Below, piece by piece: positions 1-8,682 of a stretch of 41,702 bases of DNA (position 1 is its first letter; every line of letters begins with the position of its first letter). Position numbers and translations under genes: made by a program. Source of the stretch: an uncultured Cytophagaceae bacterium. GTDB lineage: Bacteria; Bacteroidota; Bacteroidia; Cytophagales; Spirosomataceae. The stretch covers positions 1 through 41,702 of the forward strand of contig CAIVPF010000118.1 in NCBI GenBank assembly GCA_903907745.1, given 5' to 3'. Below the pieces are notes generated by a model. The model saw only the letters and a program-made list of their open reading frames with translations. It was not told where the DNA came from and ran no database searches.

Positions 1-1701
1 CTCATTTTTACCTGCAGTAAAAGTTCTACCTACTAGGTAACCTCTTTTATTATAAGTTCTTCCAGTTAAGTCAGTTCCATTAACAGATTCCTCTTTTAGG
101 TATTTGTTGATGTATGGTGCCGCGATACCCCAACGAACTAAGTCGAAGAAACGGTGACCTTCCATCGCAAACTCTAAACGGTTTTCCATACGGATTGCAT
201 TTAAAGAGAAACTTTTTCCTTTAGCAGCAAAAGTACCTACTGGATATGGATTAACTACAGTGTTAACGGATGCATCTTGTACTGAACCTGTTTTAGCTCT
301 TGAACGAATCAAGTTTACGTAAGTCTCAGCTCCTGCAAGATTTCCTAATTCAGCCTCACACTCTGCTAGCCATAAGATAACAGAAGATACTTTTAACAAA
401 CGGTAGTTATTGTTAACCGCACGTTTGTTCGTCGAGTGAGTAGAACTTCCCTCATCAGCAACATAATACATCCATTTTTTACCGATATATGGTCCTGAAT
501 AGTTTTGGTTACGAATCCAAGAATATCCTGGCATTGGACCCCAATCTAAGAAGTTTACACCACGACGACCTACTGTCCAATCCAAACGAGGATCTACTGG
601 AACAGATTTGTCTAATGTAAATGCTGATGCAGCTAAATTAGTTATGCCTTGATCATTTGGTAAATCAACTGCATTGTAAGTATCTGCAGTACCATCTTCT
701 TTATCACCAATCATTGGTAATCCGTCAGTAGTAGTTTTGAATGCATTTACCAAGTTTTGAGATGGTAAATAGAATCCGCAACATCCACGACCTGGAGAGT
801 TAGCAGAATAAGGCCAGTTTAAGTTATCACCTGCATTACCATTGTTACCTGTAGAACCATCATTAATAGAGAATTCAACTTCGAAAATTGATTCAGCATT
901 ATTGTTGGTGATGTTACGGTAGTTGTCATGGAAATTAGGCATTAACTTCTTGCCTGAATTCTTGTATACATCTTCTAAAAGAGTTTTTGCAGCTGCATAT
1001 TTCTTTTGGAACATATACGCTTTAGCTAAATAAGTCATCGCTGCCCATTTAGTAGCACGTCCTTTTTGAGCTTGTGTAGCTGGTAATACCGCTGCTGCAT
1101 CTGAGAAATCTTTCTCGATGTTCGCCCAGATATCAGCTGTATTTGCAAGCTTCGTTGAATTCGGATCATCACGCTTATACACAGTTTCAGAAATATATGG
1201 AACTTTATTCCACAATTTCTTTGCCTCAAAGTGATAGTGTCCACGTAAGAACTTAGCCTCAGCTACAACTTGTGCTTTTTCAGCATCCGTCATATCTTTC
1301 ACGTCAGTACTTTGAGCTAATAACATAGCTTCGTTTGCACGAGCTACGCCATCATAAGAGTGTTGCCACTTTCCTAAAAAGTACGTGTTATCTGATAACC
1401 ATACGTATTGCTCGATGTACTCTTGCTCTGGTTGGTCACCAATATCTGTTCCTTTTACAGCATCACCTGATGTGATACCACCGAATACGTAATTTGAAAT
1501 GGTTGATTGACGTCCTGTGTTACCAGCACCTACACCGTCCATTAATGAATATGCACCAATCAATAGGGCATTCACTCCATTTTTATTACTTAATGAAGCT
1601 AAGTTTGCCGCACCTTGAGGGGCGATTTCAAAGAAACTATCTGAACATGAAAAGTTCAAGCCGACAGTCGCTAATAATGAGAATATGATTATTTTTTTCA
1701 T
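1..1701 (-). CDS. SusD/RagB-family outer-membrane lipoprotein (C-terminus beyond window edge)
   Basis: Surface-exposed nutrient-binding lipoprotein that forms the lid on a SusC-type TonB transporter. The frame stays open from the ATG at 1701 to base 1, giving 567 codons without a stop, so the C-terminus is cut by the window. The N-terminus (MKKIIIFSLLATVGLNFSC) is a lipoprotein signal with the acylated Cys at about residue 19. TPR-like helices typical of SusD are visible, for example the ADAEKAQ..AEAKFLRGHYHF segment and the later WLAECEAELGNLAGAETYVN helix. The C-terminal part has the usual NRLEFAMEGHRFFDLVRWG signature. It starts 34 bp downstream of susC on the same strand, so the two are almost certainly cotranscribed. 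The substrate cannot be read from the sequence: no glycoside hydrolase or other enzyme is in the window. Family assignment is near certain. Confidence 0.95.
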   Translation of the reverse strand, partial: MKKIIIFSLLATVGLNFSCSDSFFEIAPQGAANLASLSNKNGVNALLIGAYSLMDGVGAGNTGRQSTISNYVFGGITSGDAVKGTDIGDQPEQEYIEQYVWLSDNTYFLGKWQHSYDGVARANEAMLLAQSTDVKDMTDAEKAQVVAEAKFLRGHYHFEAKKLWNKVPYISETVYKRDDPNSTKLANTADIWANIEKDFSDAAAVLPATQAQKGRATKWAAMTYLAKAYMFQKKYAAAKTLLEDVYKNSGKKLMPNFHDNYRNITNNNAESIFEVEFSINDGSTGNNGNAGDNLNWPYSANSPGRGCCGFYLPSQNLVNAFKTTTDGLPMIGDKEDGTADTYNAVDLPNDQGITNLAASAFTLDKSVPVDPRLDWTVGRRGVNFLDWGPMPGYSWIRNQNYSGPYIGKKWMYYVADEGSSTHSTNKRAVNNNYRLLKVSSVILWLAECEAELGNLAGAETYVNLIRSRAKTGSVQDASVNTVVNPYPVGTFAAKGKSFSLNAIRMENRLEFAMEGHRFFDLVRWGIAAPYINKYLKEESVNGTDLTGRTYNKRGYLVGRTFTAGKNE

Positions 1702-1735
1702 TTTTTTATCTGATTTATTTTCAAATTTAGCCTAA

Positions 1736-4700
1736 TTAAAATCCTACTTTTAAACCAATATTATATGATTTAGCTACAGGGAAAGCTCCTTCATCAATAC
1801 CCATGTGGATATCTTGGTTGTCAGTTCCTGAATTTCTCAAGTTAATATCTGGATCAAAACCTTTGTATTTAGTAAAGGTAAACAAGTTTTGTCCTTGAAC
1901 ATAAACTTGTAAAGCGCTCAATTTCAATTTTTTAACGATCGAATTTGGTACCGAATAGGTTAATTGAATGTTCTTAACTCGGAAGTAAGAACCGTCCTCT
2001 ACGAAATAAGAAGAAATTTGCTGACTAACACCGTCTTGAGAATTTAAACGAGGTAACATAGCCACATCTCCTTGCTTTTTCCAAGAGTTGTATAACATAT
2101 CTTTTGAACGGTTTCCTTGGAATGTGTTGAAGTCTGTCCAATATTTTTGATAATTGAAGATTTCATTTCCTTGAATACCTTGACCAAATACGGTCAAATC
2201 CCAGTTCTTATAACCTAAGGACACGTTTAAGCCATAACTAAAATCTGGATGTGGATTACCGATAATGGTCTTGTCAGCAGCAGTGATTACACCATCCCCA
2301 TTTACATCACGGAATTTAAATACACCCGCACGCGTATATGTTCCTAATTTAGGAGCTGAAGCTGCTTCTGCATCATCTTTAATGACACCGTCAACAATAT
2401 AACCGTAGAAACTACTGATCGGCAAACCAGCCTTCGTTACTGAGATAGATGGAAGACGTGTTGAGAATCCAAAAATGGTTGCATTTGGATCATTGTTCAA
2501 TTTAACCACATTGTTCTTGTACATCGAGTACATCGCGCCTACGCTATAACGTAAATCACCAATTTGGTCACGATACGTTAAGTTTAAGTCAAAACCTGAG
2601 TTATTGATTTCACCGATGTTTACATATGGAATAGTAGCTGTTCCTGCAGTTTTAGGAATAGGTACCTGAGTTAACATATCAGAAGTAGTACGAGAATAAA
2701 TATCCAACGCAATATCTAATTTATTATTCCATAAAGAAGCATCCAAACCTACGTTCGTAGATGTGTTAGTTTCCCAACGACCCGTTGAATTACCAAACTG
2801 AGCAATATCAAAACCAGTTGCAATGGAGTTACCAGAACCACCAATATCGTATGCGTTATTATCTGGATTAGGTGTAAACAATGTATATGCATTGTAAACG
2901 TTTGGAATCAATTGGTTACCTGTTTTACCCCAACCCCCACGAAGTTTCATGTCATTAATAAATGTCAAGTCTTTCATGAATGCTAATTCAGATAAACGGA
3001 TACCTACCGAGAATGCAGGGAAGACTCCATACCGATATGCCGGAGCAAAACGAGAAGAACCATCACGACGAATCGTAAAGTCAGCTAATAATAAGTCCTT
3101 ATATGAGTAGTTAACTTTTCCGAATTGTGAGAACAATGCAGTAATTGTAGCACCACCACCCGCATTGGATAGACCCGCTGCAGATCCGTTATTTAAGTAA
3201 CGGTAAGCAGGATCATCAAAAGCAAAGTTAGAACGAGCCGCATTAAAACCAAATGAATAAGTAGAAACAGCTTCAGTTCCAGCTAATATGTTGAATGTAT
3301 GATCGCCAATTACTTTGTTGTAATTCAAGGTATTGTACCAAGTTACCGCACGGTCATACGAGTTTGAAACTGTTAATGAGTTGGATGAACGTGGTTCAGC
3401 AGCCTCAATATCACGGTTTAAATAAGCCGCTTGGTTTAAGTTATTGTATTCAAAACCTAAGCTAGTTCTTGCCTTCAAACCTTTGATGATTTGATATTCA
3501 AGGAAAACATTTCCGAAAATGTGAGTTCCTCTAACAGGATTGTCTTTTTCTCTCCACTGACGTGCTAATGGGTTAGGCGCATTACCTAAGTTCGAACCAC
3601 GTGATCCAGCAAAACCATTAAGGTCTGAAGTATTTGTTCCTCCTAATGCTATTGGTCCACCCGTGATGTCATATACAGGGATAATAGGTTGAATACGAAT
3701 CGCAAATGAAATTGGATTTGATTCACTTTGGTTTCCAGAGGGAACACCTTGTCTTTCGTCATACGTTACGGTTACATTTTCTCCAAAAGTAAGATTTCCT
3801 TTGGTGAATTCAGTATTCGCGCGAATTGAGAAACGTTGGTATCCCGTATATTTCATAATACCCTCTTGATTAAAGTAGTTAGCTGAAATAGCAAATTTAC
3901 CTCCTTTTGATCCACCGGTAGCACCTAATTGATAATTCTGAATCTTTGCAGGTCCAAAAATTACGTGCTGCCAATCAGTTCCTTCTTTATTCGCTTTCGT
4001 GATATTAAATGCAGTAGAACCTAACTTAGGATCAGCAATATCATTTGTATACGTATAATTAGCAGGAAGTGTTCCATAAACGTTCGGATAAATATAATCC
4101 GCAATCGTTTGAGAACCATCTGCGCCAAAACGATATTGTGCCGAAGGAGAAGTTCCTGCCGCCTTACCAGCACCAATTTCAGACTCGTAGTATAATTGAC
4201 CTAACTCTTTTGTATTTAACAAATCTAAAGTCCTACCTACATCTTGCATACCCGTGTACATGTCAAAAGTGATTTTTGGCTCACCTTCTCCACCACGTTT
4301 TGTTGTAATGATTACAACTCCATTGGCCGCACGAGCACCATAGATAGAAGCTGCAGAAGCATCTTTCAATACCTGCATAGACTCGATATCATTTGGGTTG
4401 ATTTGGTTCAAAGTTCCTTGAGTAGGTACTCCGTCAATTACGTATAATGGGCTATTGTTGTTAATAGAACCAAAACCACGTACACGAACCATCGTTCCAC
4501 CACCCGGTGAGTTGTCATTACCTACCGTCACACCCGCAGCGCGACCTTGTAACATTTGAGTAACCGAAGCTGAAGGAACCGCGTTTAATTCTTTCGCGCT
4601 TACTACAGTTACAGCACCTGTAATGTCTTTCTTACGTTGGGATGCATAACCCGTCACGATTACCTCGTTCAATTGGCTTACATCATCCGCTAACGTAATC

Positions 4701-4990
4701 GCTAAAGTGGTTTTACCACCTACAGCGACTGTTTGGCTTACATACCCAACAGATGTGAATGTTAGTTCTGCATTAGAACTCTTTACATTAATGGAGAATG
4801 ATCCATTTCCATCAGAAGTTGTACCTACTGTACTACCTTTGACAACAATAGAAACTCCTGGAATGCCCTGACCACCTGAGTCCTGAACTTTTCCCGCTAC
4901 TTTTCGGTCCTGACCAAATGAAACCCAAGATAGGGTTAACATTAATGCCAGCATGAAGACCACTCTGCTTACGTAGAAATTGTGTTTCAT
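1736..4990 (-). CDS. SusC/RagA-family TonB-linked outer-membrane transporter
   Basis: TonB-dependent outer-membrane channel of 1084 residues, usual length for SusC proteins, that imports oligomers together with its SusD partner. Residues 1-26 are a signal peptide ending SWVSFGQ. Residues about 30-115 are a carboxypeptidase-D-like regulatory domain (VAGKVQDSGGQGIPGVSIVV). The segment LNEVIVTGYASQRKKDITGA opens the plug, which carries the hallmark run VRVRGFGSINNNSPLYVIDG and then SIYGARAANGVVIITTKRG. The remaining 850 residues are a beta-barrel ending in a GLKVGF-type aromatic terminal strand. It is first in the susCD operon, with its own -7 box at 5050-5057. No anti-sigma/sigma pair or hybrid kinase regulator is seen next to it, so regulation is unknown from this window. 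Confidence 0.97.
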   Translation of the reverse strand: MKHNFYVSRVVFMLALMLTLSWVSFGQDRKVAGKVQDSGGQGIPGVSIVVKGSTVGTTSDGNGSFSINVKSSNAELTFTSVGYVSQTVAVGGKTTLAITLADDVSQLNEVIVTGYASQRKKDITGAVTVVSAKELNAVPSASVTQMLQGRAAGVTVGNDNSPGGGTMVRVRGFGSINNNSPLYVIDGVPTQGTLNQINPNDIESMQVLKDASAASIYGARAANGVVIITTKRGGEGEPKITFDMYTGMQDVGRTLDLLNTKELGQLYYESEIGAGKAAGTSPSAQYRFGADGSQTIADYIYPNVYGTLPANYTYTNDIADPKLGSTAFNITKANKEGTDWQHVIFGPAKIQNYQLGATGGSKGGKFAISANYFNQEGIMKYTGYQRFSIRANTEFTKGNLTFGENVTVTYDERQGVPSGNQSESNPISFAIRIQPIIPVYDITGGPIALGGTNTSDLNGFAGSRGSNLGNAPNPLARQWREKDNPVRGTHIFGNVFLEYQIIKGLKARTSLGFEYNNLNQAAYLNRDIEAAEPRSSNSLTVSNSYDRAVTWYNTLNYNKVIGDHTFNILAGTEAVSTYSFGFNAARSNFAFDDPAYRYLNNGSAAGLSNAGGGATITALFSQFGKVNYSYKDLLLADFTIRRDGSSRFAPAYRYGVFPAFSVGIRLSELAFMKDLTFINDMKLRGGWGKTGNQLIPNVYNAYTLFTPNPDNNAYDIGGSGNSIATGFDIAQFGNSTGRWETNTSTNVGLDASLWNNKLDIALDIYSRTTSDMLTQVPIPKTAGTATIPYVNIGEINNSGFDLNLTYRDQIGDLRYSVGAMYSMYKNNVVKLNNDPNATIFGFSTRLPSISVTKAGLPISSFYGYIVDGVIKDDAEAASAPKLGTYTRAGVFKFRDVNGDGVITAADKTIIGNPHPDFSYGLNVSLGYKNWDLTVFGQGIQGNEIFNYQKYWTDFNTFQGNRSKDMLYNSWKKQGDVAMLPRLNSQDGVSQQISSYFVEDGSYFRVKNIQLTYSVPNSIVKKLKLSALQVYVQGQNLFTFTKYKGFDPDINLRNSGTDNQDIHMGIDEGAFPVAKSYNIGLKVGF

Positions 4991-5049
4991 ATTAAATATG
5001 TTTTGAGTGAATGCCGACGTAACATACTGTTCCGCCGACGAATAAGAGA

Positions 5050-5057
5050 CAAATATA
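5050..5057 (-). promoter_or_regulatory. Promoter -7 box of susCD
   Basis: On the minus strand the sequence reads TATATTTG, an exact match to the Bacteroidota -7 element TAnnTTTG. It lies 60 bp upstream of the susC ATG, predicting a leader of about 50 nt. No clear TTTG -33 element is at the right distance; that region is instead occupied by A/T tandem repeats (5070-5100). Confidence 0.6.
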
Positions 5058-5069
5058 GGTAAGATTTAA

Positions 5070-5100
5070 TTTTTTTATACTTTTTTTATACTTTTTATCA
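5070..5100. repeat. Tandem 11-bp A/T repeat upstream of susC
   Basis: Two perfect tandem copies of TTTTTTTATAC (5070-5080 and 5081-5091) are followed by a partial third copy (TTTTTATC, 5092-5099). The 11-bp period is about one helical turn, so the A-tracts are phased on one face. It covers the -20 to -50 region of the susC promoter. Confidence 0.6.
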
Positions 5101-5132
5101 AATACTTACAAAATTTTATCATGATTTAATGA

Positions 5133-5154
5133 ATTGATCATGTTGTAGATCAAT
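5133..5154. promoter_or_regulatory. Perfect inverted repeat between susC and adk
   Basis: ATTGATC (5133-5139) and GATCAAT (5148-5154) are perfect 7-bp arms around an 8-bp spacer in the divergent susC-adk intergenic region. The repeat ends 23 bp before the adk -7 box, so it covers or abuts the -33 region of adk. It could be an operator; no regulator can be assigned. Confidence 0.4.
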
Positions 5155-5177
5155 AAACCTAATTTGGAATAATTGAT

Positions 5178-5185
5178 TACCTTTG
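5178..5185 (+). promoter_or_regulatory. Promoter -7 box of adk-obgE
   Basis: TACCTTTG is an exact match to TAnnTTTG, 28 bp upstream of the adk start codon, giving a predicted leader of about 20 nt. A TTTG is present at 5163-5166 but is too close to serve as the -33 element. Confidence 0.6.
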
Positions 5186-5213
5186 TCCTTTATTTTTTAA
5201 TTCATTTTATCCC

Positions 5214-5783
5214 ATGTTAAATCTTATTTTATTTGGGCCTCCTGGTGCAGGGAAAGGTACCCAGTCATCCAAGCTTATCGATAAATACGGCCTTATTCAT
5301 TTATCTACAGGAGATCTTTTACGTGCCGAAATTAACGCCGGCACGAGTTTAGGCCTCGAAGCTAAAAAATTAATGGACCAAGGAATTCTCGTTCCAGATT
5401 CAGTCGTGATCGGAATGATCGAAAATAAATTAAACGAGAACAAAACGGCCGCGGGCTTTATCTTTGACGGATTTCCACGGACGGTCGCTCAAGCCGAAGC
5501 GCTCGACCAATTATTAGCAGGTCACCATCTTTCCATTCATCACATGATTGCCTTAGAAGTGAATGAAGAAGAATTAACCGAACGTCTTTTAGAACGCGGA
5601 AAGTCCTCTGGCCGTCCCGACGATCAAAACGAAGATCTTATCCGCAAACGCGTCCAAGAATACACCGAAAAAACAGCTCCAGTGGCCAAGCATTATGAAT
5701 CCCAAGGAAAATTCCAAGGAATCAATGGCATCGGAGAAATTGAAATTATATTTTCTCAAATCGAAGCGATCATTCAGCGCTAA
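5214..5783 (+). CDS. adk: Adenylate kinase (short LID form)
   Basis: Catalyses ATP + AMP to 2 ADP in the cytoplasm. The P-loop GPPGAGKGT is at residues 8-16, the AMP-binding segment LSTGDLLRAEI follows at about 31-41, and FDGFPRT is near residue 84-90. At 189 residues it is the short type: the LID (LLERGKSSGRPDDQNEDLI) has no zinc-binding cysteines and is about 25 residues shorter than in E. coli. The next gene, obgE, begins 18 bp later, and the two share the promoter at 5178. Identity is secure. Confidence 0.97.
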   Translation: MLNLILFGPPGAGKGTQSSKLIDKYGLIHLSTGDLLRAEINAGTSLGLEAKKLMDQGILVPDSVVIGMIENKLNENKTAAGFIFDGFPRTVAQAEALDQLLAGHHLSIHHMIALEVNEEELTERLLERGKSSGRPDDQNEDLIRKRVQEYTEKTAPVAKHYESQGKFQGINGIGEIEIIFSQIEAIIQR

Positions 5784-5801
5784 TCGGTTTAAATCTACCT
5801 T

Positions 5802-6842
5802 ATGACATCTAACTTCATCGATTACGTCAAAATTAACCTGCGCTCTGGCCGGGGCGGTAGTGGCTCATCCCATTTCAGAAGGGAGAAACACGTACCCAAA
5901 GGTGGCCCAGACGGAGGCGACGGAGGTCGCGGAGGTCATATTTATTTAGTTGGGACGACCCAACAATGGACTTTGCTCCATCTTAAATACCAAAAACACA
6001 TCATTGCCGATAGCGGAAATGGGGGAGAAGGGGGTCGTCGATCAGGTTCCGAAGGCGCCGATGTCTTCATCGAAGTGCCCCTCGGTACCATCGTCAAAGA
6101 CGCCGAAACCGATGAATTTTTAGCCGAAGTAACCGAAGATGGTCAAAAGGTCCTTTTAGTACCCGGCGGTCGTGGAGGCTTAGGCAATACGCATTTTAAA
6201 ACATCGACCAATCAATCACCCCGCCACGCGCAACCCGGAGAAGCCGGAATCGAACGCTGGGTAATTATGGAATTGAAGGTTTTAGCCGATGTAGGCCTCG
6301 TTGGTTTTCCAAACGCCGGAAAATCCACCTTGCTTTCTGTCATTTCTGAAGCGAAACCTGAAATCGCAGATTATCCTTTTACTACTTTAGTGCCTAATTT
6401 GGGCGTAGTGGCCTATCGGGACTATAAATCCTTTGTCGTAGCGGATATCCCAGGAATTATCGAGGGTGCTGCGGATGGTAAGGGATTGGGGATCCGATTC
6501 CTTCGTCACATTGAGCGAAATTCCATTTTATGTTTCCTCATTCCTTCAGACGCAGAAAATTGGGGCAAAGAATACGAAATTTTATTGGGCGAACTCGAAA
6601 AATACAATCCAGAATTGCTCGCCAAACAGCGCGTGCTTGTTATCTCCAAAATGGATTTGTCTATTCCTGAAATGGAAGAGGAAATGCGTGCGAGTTTACC
6701 AGCTGGATTACCTTTGGTCTTTGTTTCTTCTGTAACCCAAATGGGCATTCAAGCGCTTAAGGATTTACTTTGGAATACCCTAGAGGAAGAAAATAAAAGA
6801 CATATCCCACCGGTCGTAGAACCTGAGGTTCCTTTAGCCTAA
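5802..6842 (+). CDS. obgE: Obg-family ribosome-assembly GTPase
   Basis: Essential GTPase that binds the large ribosomal subunit and couples its assembly to nucleotide status. Residues 1 to about 160 are the glycine-rich Obg fold ([18 protein letters not shown] at 34-51). The G domain follows: G1 GFPNAGKST at 168-176, G2 YPFTT at 191-195, G3 DIPGIIEGA at 215-223, and G4 at 282-285. G4 reads SKMD in place of the textbook NKxD; other Bacteroidota Obg proteins also have SKSD-like G4 motifs as far as I recall, so this is probably lineage-typical. The variable C-terminal OCT domain is absent, consistent with a 346-residue length. The stop codon overlaps the convergent reductase gene by 9 bp. Confidence 0.96.
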   Translation: MTSNFIDYVKINLRSGRGGSGSSHFRREKHVPKGGPDGGDGGRGGHIYLVGTTQQWTLLHLKYQKHIIADSGNGGEGGRRSGSEGADVFIEVPLGTIVKDAETDEFLAEVTEDGQKVLLVPGGRGGLGNTHFKTSTNQSPRHAQPGEAGIERWVIMELKVLADVGLVGFPNAGKSTLLSVISEAKPEIADYPFTTLVPNLGVVAYRDYKSFVVADIPGIIEGAADGKGLGIRFLRHIERNSILCFLIPSDAENWGKEYEILLGELEKYNPELLAKQRVLVISKMDLSIPEMEEEMRASLPAGLPLVFVSSVTQMGIQALKDLLWNTLEEENKRHIPPVVEPEVPLA

Positions 6843-7745
6843 ATTTTTCACCTGTTCCGCCATTAAGGCAATTCCCTGATCAAAACTTCTGGGTTTATAG
6901 CCTAATTCACGATAGGCTTTATCTAAGAAAAAACCTGTCCGCATGGGCCTTTTGGCGGCTTGCTGAAAGGTCGAGGAATCCGCTTTTTGGATCAAATCCT
7001 CATTCAAGCCATAATATTTGGCCGTTTTAATCGCCATTTCATAAGGCGTGAGGAAATCGGATCCCGAAATATTGAAAATGCCTTCTGCCTCTTTTTGGGT
7101 GATTAACCAACAACCGATCGCCAAATCTTCTGCGAGAGTCGGAGTTCTAAATTGATCCGTTACCACGTTTATTGTTTTTCCTTCTTCCAACGATTTTTTC
7201 ACCCACAAGATAATGTTCGTCCGGCTCATATCAGCCACAATACCATAGACTAAAACCGTTCGGGCAATCGCCCAACGCAAGCTTGACGCTTGAAGGAGTT
7301 TTTCGGCTTTTAATTTACTTTCCCCATAAATGGAAATCGGGTTAGCTTGCGCATCCTCCGAATAGGGGCCATCTGCGCCATCAAAAATAAAGTCCGTCGA
7401 TAGGTGACAAAAAAATGTATTGTATTTTTCACTGGCTCTGATCAGGTATTCGACGGCTGTCACATTTAATTCCTCACATCCCTCTGGGTCTGTTTCACAA
7501 GCATCTACATTGGTCATCGCAGCGGTATGTATGACCATATTCGGTTGGTATTCCTCAAAAACCTGATTTACCTCCTCCTCTTGTGTAATATCCAATGAGA
7601 CATACGAATAGTCAGATGAGACATTCAGCCGATTATTCCCCTTGGCCGTTGCGATTAATTCAATACTGGGTTCTTGGCTCAACAATTCAACTAATTTTTG
7701 CCCCAAAAGCCCATTCGATCCCGTAATTAAAACCCGTTTTTTCAT
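6834..7745 (-). CDS. RmlD-like NAD(P)-dependent sugar reductase (SDR)
   Basis: Extended short-chain dehydrogenase of the dTDP-4-dehydrorhamnose reductase (RmlD/RfbD) group, 303 residues. The nucleotide-binding GxxGxxG is at 9-15 (GSNGLLG), the STD motif preceding catalysis is at 116-118, and the YxxxK pair is Y140/K144 in IYGESK. The family reduces 4-keto nucleotide sugars, but many Bacteroidota members of this length are not true RmlD enzymes and no rmlA, rmlB or rmlC is nearby, so the substrate is unknown. It is the last gene of the minus-strand run, 10 bp after hemC, and overlaps the end of obgE. Confidence 0.85.
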   Translation of the reverse strand: MKKRVLITGSNGLLGQKLVELLSQEPSIELIATAKGNNRLNVSSDYSYVSLDITQEEEVNQVFEEYQPNMVIHTAAMTNVDACETDPEGCEELNVTAVEYLIRASEKYNTFFCHLSTDFIFDGADGPYSEDAQANPISIYGESKLKAEKLLQASSLRWAIARTVLVYGIVADMSRTNIILWVKKSLEEGKTINVVTDQFRTPTLAEDLAIGCWLITQKEAEGIFNISGSDFLTPYEMAIKTAKYYGLNEDLIQKADSSTFQQAAKRPMRTGFFLDKAYRELGYKPRSFDQGIALMAEQVKNLG

Positions 7746-7755
7746 CTGTAATGAA

Positions 7756-8682
7756 TTAATTCGATAATGCTTGGCGTATTTTTTTTAATAATTCTTGGGC
7801 TCCTGCCCCAATTAAGTGATTCGCTAAATCTTCACCTACTGCAATTGCATGCAAGCCCTGAACCTGATGATCTATTTTTTCTTTCCCGTCTAAACTTAAA
7901 ACTCCGGCATGAATATGGATGCGTTCATTCGTCCAATGGGCAAATCCATATACAGGTACGCTACATCCACCATCCAATTTAGCTAATACAGTTCGTTCGG
8001 CCAATAGACAAGCCTCGGTGGCTTCGTGATTACAGGCCTGGCGTATGAGCTCAATCCATTTTTGGTCTAAGTTCTTTGCAGTTTGAATAGCGACAGAACC
8101 TTGACCTACCGCCGGAACGAATTGCTCAGTGGATAAATGCTCGGTAATATATCCCGCCATGTCCATGCGATGTACCCCGGCAAAAGCCAATAGCATCGCA
8201 TCACAATCGCCATTTTTTAATTTTTCTAATCGAGTTTGTAAATTTCCTCGCATTTCCACAGCCTCATGTTGAGGATAATAATGCTGTAAAAAAGCCCGGC
8301 GGCGCGTCGATGAGGTTCCAATGCGCAACGATTCTTTTTCGGAAAGGCGGATGTTTGGATGTAAACTTAAAACTACATCATGCGCTGCTTCGCGTTCAGT
8401 GAAGGCAATTAATTGTAAATCCTCCGGCAAGCTGGATGGTAAATCTTTGGCGGAATGTTGGGCAATATCAATGTCCCCATTCCTCAACATGATTTCCAAT
8501 TCTTCCGTAAAAACCCCCTTGGAACCTATTTTAGATAGAGACCGATCTAAGATCTGATCTCCTTTCGTACTTATCGCTACTATTTCATAGTCGAGACCCA
8601 CGCGGCGCAATAAGGATCCCACATGATGGGCCTGCCATAATGCTAAGGCTGAATTCCGTGTGCCGATCTTAATTTTTTGCAT
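7756..8682 (-). CDS. hemC: Hydroxymethylbilane synthase (porphobilinogen deaminase)
   Basis: Polymerises four porphobilinogen molecules into hydroxymethylbilane in heme biosynthesis. The N-terminus IGTRNSALALWQA is the family signature. The catalytic Asp is D80 in HSAKDLPSSLP. The arginine-rich substrate-binding stretch is SSTRRRA at 124-130. The dipyrromethane cofactor is attached through C240 in LDGGCSVPVYGFA. Length (308) is typical. The start codon overlaps the 3' end of holB by 14 bp, suggesting translational coupling. Other hem genes are not in the window. Confidence 0.97.
   Translation of the reverse strand: MQKIKIGTRNSALALWQAHHVGSLLRRVGLDYEIVAISTKGDQILDRSLSKIGSKGVFTEELEIMLRNGDIDIAQHSAKDLPSSLPEDLQLIAFTEREAAHDVVLSLHPNIRLSEKESLRIGTSSTRRRAFLQHYYPQHEAVEMRGNLQTRLEKLKNGDCDAMLLAFAGVHRMDMAGYITEHLSTEQFVPAVGQGSVAIQTAKNLDQKWIELIRQACNHEATEACLLAERTVLAKLDGGCSVPVYGFAHWTNERIHIHAGVLSLDGKEKIDHQVQGLHAIAVGEDLANHLIGAGAQELLKKIRQALSN

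Noticed and set aside
5133-5154. FNR box reading of TTGAT...ATCAA
   Set aside because: The FNR consensus needs a 4-bp spacer (TTGAT-N4-ATCAA); here it is 10 bp. Kept only as an unassigned inverted repeat.
6449-6840. SKMD in place of NKxD in ObgE as a sign of a dead GTPase
   Set aside because: All other G motifs are intact and similar G4 variants occur in Bacteroidota Obg proteins as far as I recall.
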